Shown here piece by piece: positions 58,985 through 64,000 of a stretch of 64,000 nucleotides of DNA (within the stretch, counting starts at the first letter, position 1; each line of letters starts with the position of its first letter). Where the stretch lies: assembly GCA_024509875.1 (NCBI GenBank), contig JAMPIV010000582.1, forward strand, positions 462,001 to 526,000, in the 5' to 3' direction. This DNA comes from Oreohelix idahoensis. Taxonomy: Eukaryota > Mollusca > Gastropoda > Stylommatophora > Oreohelicidae. A program made the position numbers and the translations under genes. The notes beneath the pieces were generated by a model that saw only the letters and a program-made list of their open reading frames with translations, did no database searches and had not been told where the DNA came from.

Positions 58985-60766
58985 TACACGTTAGGACAAA
59001 GTTGAAGGAACAGATTACAGGATTGGAAAAAGTTGAAGGAAGGAGCAGATTACAAGATAGGACAAAGTTGATGGGACAGGTTACAAGATAGGACAAAGTT
59101 GATGGGACAGGTTACAAGATAGGACAAAGTTGATGGGACAGATTACAAGATATGACAAAGTTGAAGGAAGGAGCAGATTTACAAGATAAGACAAAGTTGA
59201 AGGAACAGGTTACAAGATAGGACAAAGTTGATGGGATATGTTACAAGATATGACAAAGTTGAAGGAAGGAGCACATTTACAAGATAAGACAAAGTTGAAG
59301 CAACAGGTTACAAGATAGGACAAAGTTGATAGGATATGTTACAAGATAGGACAAAGTTCATGAAATAGTTCACAAGATAGGACTTGTTGGTGGAACAGAT
59401 TACAAGATGAGACCAAGCTGAAGAAACCATTTACAAGAGAGGACAAAGCTGAAAGGCCAAAATACAAAATGGGACAAAGTTGAAGGGAGAGTTTACAAGA
59501 TAGGACAAAGTTGATGTAAGAGATTACAAGATAGGACAACGTTGATGTAACAGATTACAAGATAGAACAAAGGTAATGGAACAGATACCAAGATAGGACA
59601 AAGCTGAAGGAACATATTACAAGATGGAACGAAATTGGTTGAATAGTTTACAAAATAGGACAAAGTTGAAGGGCCGAAATTCAAGATAGGACAATGTTGA
59701 AAGGACAAAATACAAGATAGGACAAAGTTGAAGGGCCGAAATTCAAGATAGGACAAAGTTGAAGAAATAGCTTGCAAGATACGACAACGCTGACGAAACA
59801 GTTTGCAAGATTGGACAAAGTTAAACATGCCAAAATTCAAGATAGGACAAAGTTGAAGGGACAGTTTACGAGATTAAACAACATGGAAGGCCAAAATACA
59901 AGATAGGACTAAGTTGAAGGGCCACATTACAAAATAGGACTAAGTTGAAGGGACAGTTTACAAGACAGGACAAAGTTGATGCAGCATATTACAAGAAAGG
60001 GCAAAGGAGAAATAACAGTTTACAAAATGGGACAAAGTTAAAAGAACATATTACAAGATAGGACAGAGCTGATGGAAGAGATTACAGGAAAGGACAAAGT
60101 TGATGGCACAAACTACAAAATAGGACAAAGTTGAAGCAAGAGATTACAAGATAGGACAGTTGAAGGTTAGATTACAAGATAGGACAAAGGATAGATTACA
60201 AGATAGGATAAAGTTGAAAGAACAGATTACGCAATTGAACAAAGTTGAAGGAACAGATTACAAGATACTACAAAATTGAAGAGCATATTCAAGATAAGAC
60301 ACAGTTTAAGAGACAGTTTACAAGATAAGACAAAGTTGAAGGGCCAAAATACAAGATAGGAGAAAGTTGAAGAAACAGTTTACAAGATAGGACAGAGTTA
60401 AAGAAATAGTTTACAAGATAGGACAAATTTGAAGTGCCAAAATACAATATAGGACAAATTTGAAGAAACAGTTTACAAGATAGCACAGAGTTGAAGAAAT
60501 AGGCTACAAGATAGGTCAAAGTTGAAGAAACAGTTTACAAGATAGCACAGAGTTGAAGAAATAGTTTACAAGAAAGGACAAATTTGAAGGGCCAAAATAC
60601 AAGATAGGAAAAAGTTGAAGAAACAGTTTACAAGATATGACAAAGTTGATGGAACCTGATTACAAGATACGACAAAATTGATGGAACTGATTACAAGATA
60701 GGACAAAGTTGATAGAGCTGATTACAAGATATGACAAAGTTGATGGAACAGATTACAAGACAGGAC
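58985..60766. repeat. 31-bp minisatellite, main block
   Basis: About 57 degenerate copies of a roughly 31-bp unit (core TACAAGATAGGACAAAGTTG) downstream of the AKH terminal exon. Further units appear at 61537-61556 and 62040-62195, so insertions have broken up one longer array. Minus-strand frames repeating CPILYFG are translations of the unit. Confidence 0.92.
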
Positions 60767-61536
60767 AATGGATGAATGGAAAGCAGAGTGGGATAAAAAT
60801 CTGAAAGGAAGACATGCATATAAGATGTTCAGGGCTCCAACAAGAAAATGTCAGATATCTAGGGAATTGAAAATTCCTAGTAATAAGAAACTTCTCAGAC
60901 TACAGCTGGGAAAAGGCTATTTCAGAATAGAAGAACCTTACTGTGCAGGATGTCTTCAAGACAATAATATAGAACATTTCTTGTTAAAGTGTAAGAGGTA
61001 TGACCAAATGAGAATACCAATATTGGATTATTTGCAGGCATCCAACTTACCTATAAATATAGAGGAGGTGTTGAGAATAGACAGTCCTAGGGAACTGCAT
61101 AATATAGTCAAACAATATTTAACACGAACACATGTTAATATATAGTGGCTGGGAATGTGAAGGTCTGATGCTGTTCTTACAATGCATGTGACTTTAAACA
61201 GATGAAAGTCAATTAAATATCTGGTAAAGTCCGTTATATAACTAGAAACACCAGACCTTTACACCCCTCCACTTTAATATTATTCTTGTTCATAGTTTCT
61301 TCTTGATTTTGTTTGTTTGTTTGTTTGTTTTTTATTTTTTATTTTATTATTTAACGTATAGGCCTAAGCACAATTGTGAGTATCCCTATTTTCAAATGTG
61401 ATGCCACTTTCTCATGTCGGCAGTTGTTCATATTATTTGGAATTGAAAACAATATATATCCTAATTATAACCCATCAGAGGTTGAACGGGATTTCTGTTT
61501 ATCTTCATTAATTTAAAAAAAAAACGGTGAAGAGCC
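60767..61536 (+). mobile_element. jockey-type LINE 3' fragment in the 31-bp minisatellite
   Basis: A 5'-truncated LINE with a C-terminal coding piece, then a 3' UTR containing GGTTGAACGGGA (also near 29729) and an A10 run at 61515-61524. Minisatellite units lie on both sides. The TSD was not resolved because the target is itself repetitive. Confidence 0.65.
60768..61145 (+). pseudogene. jockey-type LINE C-terminal fragment (RNase H tail and Cys/His motif)
   Basis: A 125-codon open frame. MDEWKAEWDKNLKGRHAYKM and LLRLQLGKGYFRIEE are typical of the region after RNase H in jockey-like and related elements. CAGCLQDNNIEHFLLKC is the Cys-x2-Cys...His...Cys motif found at their C-termini. The RT and endonuclease are missing, so this cannot act alone. 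The initial Met codon lies at the junction with the minisatellite and is probably fortuitous. Confidence 0.75.
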
Positions 61537-61563
61537 TGAATACAAGATAGATCAAAGCAATAA

Positions 61564-62040
61564 TATAATAATAGCCCCTTCAGTCATTACTGACTATGAG
61601 AATGCACCTCTGAGGTGACAGCCCTCAGCTGCTTATTTTCCTTGTGTCCCTTTCGACGTTTGCTCCTCTATTCTACTTGCCGTGACAGCTTCTTTTCGCC
61701 CAATCTGAGGTGGCGCCGTAGAGAGCGTCGCCATTTAGTCAGATTGGCAGCTTCATTCTCCCAGGTTGCTGAATTTATTTCCAGTGCCCTCTCATGTCTC
61801 ATCTTGCACACATCTTTGAACCTCAGCTTCGGCCGTCCAACTTTTCATTTGCCATCTGCCAGTTGTCCAAAGAAGATATCTTTTGGGATGTGACCATCTT
61901 CCATGCGGCGGACATGATCAAGGCAGCGTTGTCTGCGCTGTCTAACCAGTGTATACATGATTTGAAGGTTAGCAAGTGACAACACCTCGACATTTGTCAC
62001 TTTGTCCTTCCACGAAATACCGAGGATGTGGCGTAGACAC
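61564..62040 (-). mobile_element. LINE family B 3'-end fragment
   Basis: Aligns with 48447-48920: both contain AATAATAGCCCCTTCAGTCA and TGAGGTGACAGCCCTCAGCT. It covers only the last 150 or so RT codons and the tail, with stops and indels. Inserted in the 31-bp array and 5'-truncated. Confidence 0.85.
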
Positions 62041-62195
62041 AGGAGGAGTATTATTTTACAGGGTAGACCAAAGCTGAAGGATCAGATTATACGACTGGAC
62101 AATGCTGAAGTGTTAAATTGCAAGATAGGACAAAGTTAAAAGGACAAATTGCAAGATATGAGAAAGTCTTAATGTCAGATTACAAGATTGGAAAA
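62041..62195. repeat. 31-bp minisatellite, right remnant
   Basis: Five degenerate units (CAAGATAGGACAAAGTTAAA type) after the LINE fragment. Confidence 0.75.
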
Positions 62196-62554
62196 AAATG
62201 GCCAGAATAAAGCAAGACTAGTGGTGAAAGAAACTGACGCAAATCCTTTAAAAAAGTTGGATACGTTGGTTATAATATCAATGCAGATTCAGAAACAAAG
62301 AAGAATTACAGAGGACATTTACAAGATGAAAGGAAAAGGAAGTTGTGAAGAAGAAATGCACATTTTTCCAGCAAAAAAACCTATTAGTGTAAATGGCTGA
62401 AAAAAAAATGGAATTAGAGTAAGAGTCTGTGAATGCCGTAAGATCATTGTATTTCTATGTGATATGTTACTCACCCCTATCCAGGGTATGTTCATTCAAT
62501 ATACCTTTTCATCTATTGATCCTCTCTTTATATTCTTGAGTAAACAGGTAAAGG

Positions 62555-62800
62555 TAGAACCATATCAGATAATGCCGTAGGGGAGTGAGGCGTTAGAGAC
62601 TTCACCATACTAGGTTTAGCTTCGAGAGGTAGGGGCCTCATTACCTTCCTTGCTGCCTTTGCCTTCCATAACTCAAGAGCAGAGTCAAGTACGCATTTAC
62701 AGCTTTGTAGACTGTAGCGTCACGTCACCGTGTTTCGAATTCGGTACCTATATCGCGAATGGCCAGCGATTTTACCAATCGACCAGTCGGGCGTTCATTC
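62555..62800 (-). mobile_element. tRNA-derived SINE, best copy of the family
   Basis: On the minus strand the head has an A-box-like TGGTCGATTGG near 62788 and a weak B box GAATTCGAAAC near 62734. The body, GGCAGCAAGGAAGGTAATGA and AGTCTCTAACGCCTCACTCC, is shared with copies at 7440 and 47838. Suggests a pol III-transcribed SINE family; lengths and ends are approximate. Confidence 0.65.
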
Positions 62801-62994
62801 TTTAATTGCGCGACCTAAATCGGGCATTGAATGTTGGTAACTTTTAAATATGCCATTCTGGATTGTCACAACAAATTATAGCATTCTATTTACTGTCCAC
62901 GTTTCCACTTGTTGTATTGAATTAAAAATGTATTTAGTCTTCTGATTTCATATTTCAAAGTAAACTCTTATGTTCTTTCAATTACTCATTGCAG

Positions 62995-63087
62995 AGCCTC
63001 AGCCAAGAAATGAGTCATGCAATTTTGGCGACCCAGGAAATTCAGCAATATTATTATGGAACTTTGAGACACAACAAATTTCAATAA
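62995..63087 (+). other. candidate alternative terminal exon of AKH
   Basis: Preceded by a good acceptor (TTCAATTACTCATTGCAG, ending 62994). In phase 0, the phase required by the AKH donor at 56628, it reads SLSQEMSHAILATQEIQQYY and a further ten residues to TAA at 63085-63087. This would give a 100-residue precursor with the same hormone but a C-terminal peptide lacking the second cysteine pair. An open 30-codon exon can occur by chance, so it needs transcript support. AATAAA at 63452-63457 could serve as its polyadenylation signal. Confidence 0.35.
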
Positions 63088-64000
63088 CGTATCCCGCTAA
63101 TTTATCTTTAGTGTATTTCTTCTAAGTTCAGGAATATGTGTAAATGAAAGTTCCGTTTATTATATCATTTTTAATTACGTACTTTATTGTCCATGATTTC
63201 CTCGTTTATTTTTGAAAAACAAAAATAGAAATTCATTTGATAGTTCTTTTTTAAAAATTAATTAGAACGTGTAAAAATTTTAAGAGCTGCAAATGATTAA
63301 AACAAGTTAATGAAATAATCTCTTTTGTACATCGTCTTTTAGTTTATTCATTTTGGAAAGTTTTATGTATACAGTTCGATAGCATCAAGCGCGGACTTAA
63401 TACGCGGATTCAGCTTTACGCGGTCGGAAGGCCAAGGGGGTAGAATTACAAAATAAACTTTCATTGTGAATTACTTACATAATGTCTTAAAAATAAGAAC
63501 ATAAAACATTACTTTAAAAAAAATACATTTAAGAAAATAAAAGGCCAAATAATAAATACAATATACAGAAATAATAAACAAATTAAGATGAAACACACCA
63601 TGTATATGACGCAAAATTCACTGCTATGTTTTAGTAAAATTTAGTTGCAGAAAGGATACAAGTTTGTTATTTTCTTAATGTTTACACAAATATTTACTGC
63701 AATAAATAACACTAACTTACCTTTGTGTTCCTAGTCATGCAATTGTAATATAAACCGGCTTGTGTCGTTCACTGGAAGATGATAGCAAACGTTTCCTTTC
63801 AAAGCATTTTATGTATTTTAAATAACTGAAAATCGCGGATTTTGTTATTCATTTATTAACTTTTTTTAATTTGTCTATTTTTTATTTATAATCCATTTTA
63901 CAATATATTTAGTACAATTTTAATGTCAAACAGCTTTTATTCGACAACTGCGCAATTCGGGGGAAAGGGGGTTCATTCCCAGGGCTACCGCCATATCTTA
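63088..64000. other. AT-rich non-coding sequence
   Basis: No gene seen apart from the possible AATAAA at 63452-63457. Confidence 0.5.

Noticed and set aside
59339..60519. Minus-strand open frames with repeated CPILYFG/STLSYLV segments
   Set aside because: They follow the roughly 31-bp tandem unit. The frame drifts with unit length and there is no signal of selection.

Overview
This window looks like repeat-rich invertebrate nuclear DNA, most likely from a mollusc and probably a gastropod. The evidence is a single recognisable host gene near the right end: a spliced precursor of an adipokinetic-hormone (AKH/GnRH-superfamily) peptide whose predicted mature form, pQIHYTPDWGH-amide, is closest to the molluscan AKH type (Aplysia AKH is pQIHFSPDWGT-amide). 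The tRNA-derived SINEs, abundant RTE/jockey-type LINEs, mariner elements and Ty3/gypsy elements with integrase before reverse transcriptase fit an animal genome. There are no bacterial-type operons. The species assignment is inference.

Layout. 1-4975: a 27-bp minisatellite split by an almost complete RTE-like LINE (1497-4663, minus) with a perfect 12-bp target-site duplication (TSD). 5-12 kb: non-coding DNA with a palindromic foldback insert, a tRNA-derived SINE, a mariner deletion derivative sitting in a (TA)n tract, further (TA)n tracts and a second SINE family. 12.3-19.5 kb: a nested stack in which an old jockey-like LINE (minus) is interrupted by an intact mariner (13513-14851, 355-codon transposase) and by a 5'-truncated RTE-like LINE (15646-18073). 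20-34.5 kb: LINE remnants of several families, a hAT-like MITE and a LINE-in-LINE insertion. 35.3-37.1 kb: a 34-bp minisatellite split by an unclassified element. 37.2-46.25 kb: a long Ty3/gypsy element with near-identical LTRs and the domain order gag-protease-integrase-RT-RNase H (Gmr1-like). 46.3-50.1 kb: LINE remnants and a 32-bp minisatellite carrying a 5'-truncated LINE with an unbroken 518-codon RT frame. 50.5-56.1 kb: a second, internally deleted Gmr1-like element (minus) with a 5-bp TSD.

56.4-63.1 kb: the AKH gene. One exon carries the signal peptide, hormone, amidation/dibasic site and first half of the C-terminal peptide. It ends at a phase-0 donor (56628/56629). A terminal exon at 58378-58431 completes the cysteine-containing C-terminal peptide. 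A second phase-0 open exon with a good acceptor lies at 62995-63087 and could be an alternative end. The intron and 3' region hold a (TA)n tract, LINE fragments, a 31-bp minisatellite and SINE/LINE pieces.

Apart from AKH, everything coding here is transposable-element sequence. The elements do not form a pathway; the window records successive insertions, several in tandem repeats. Boundaries and similarities were judged by eye; no database search was possible.
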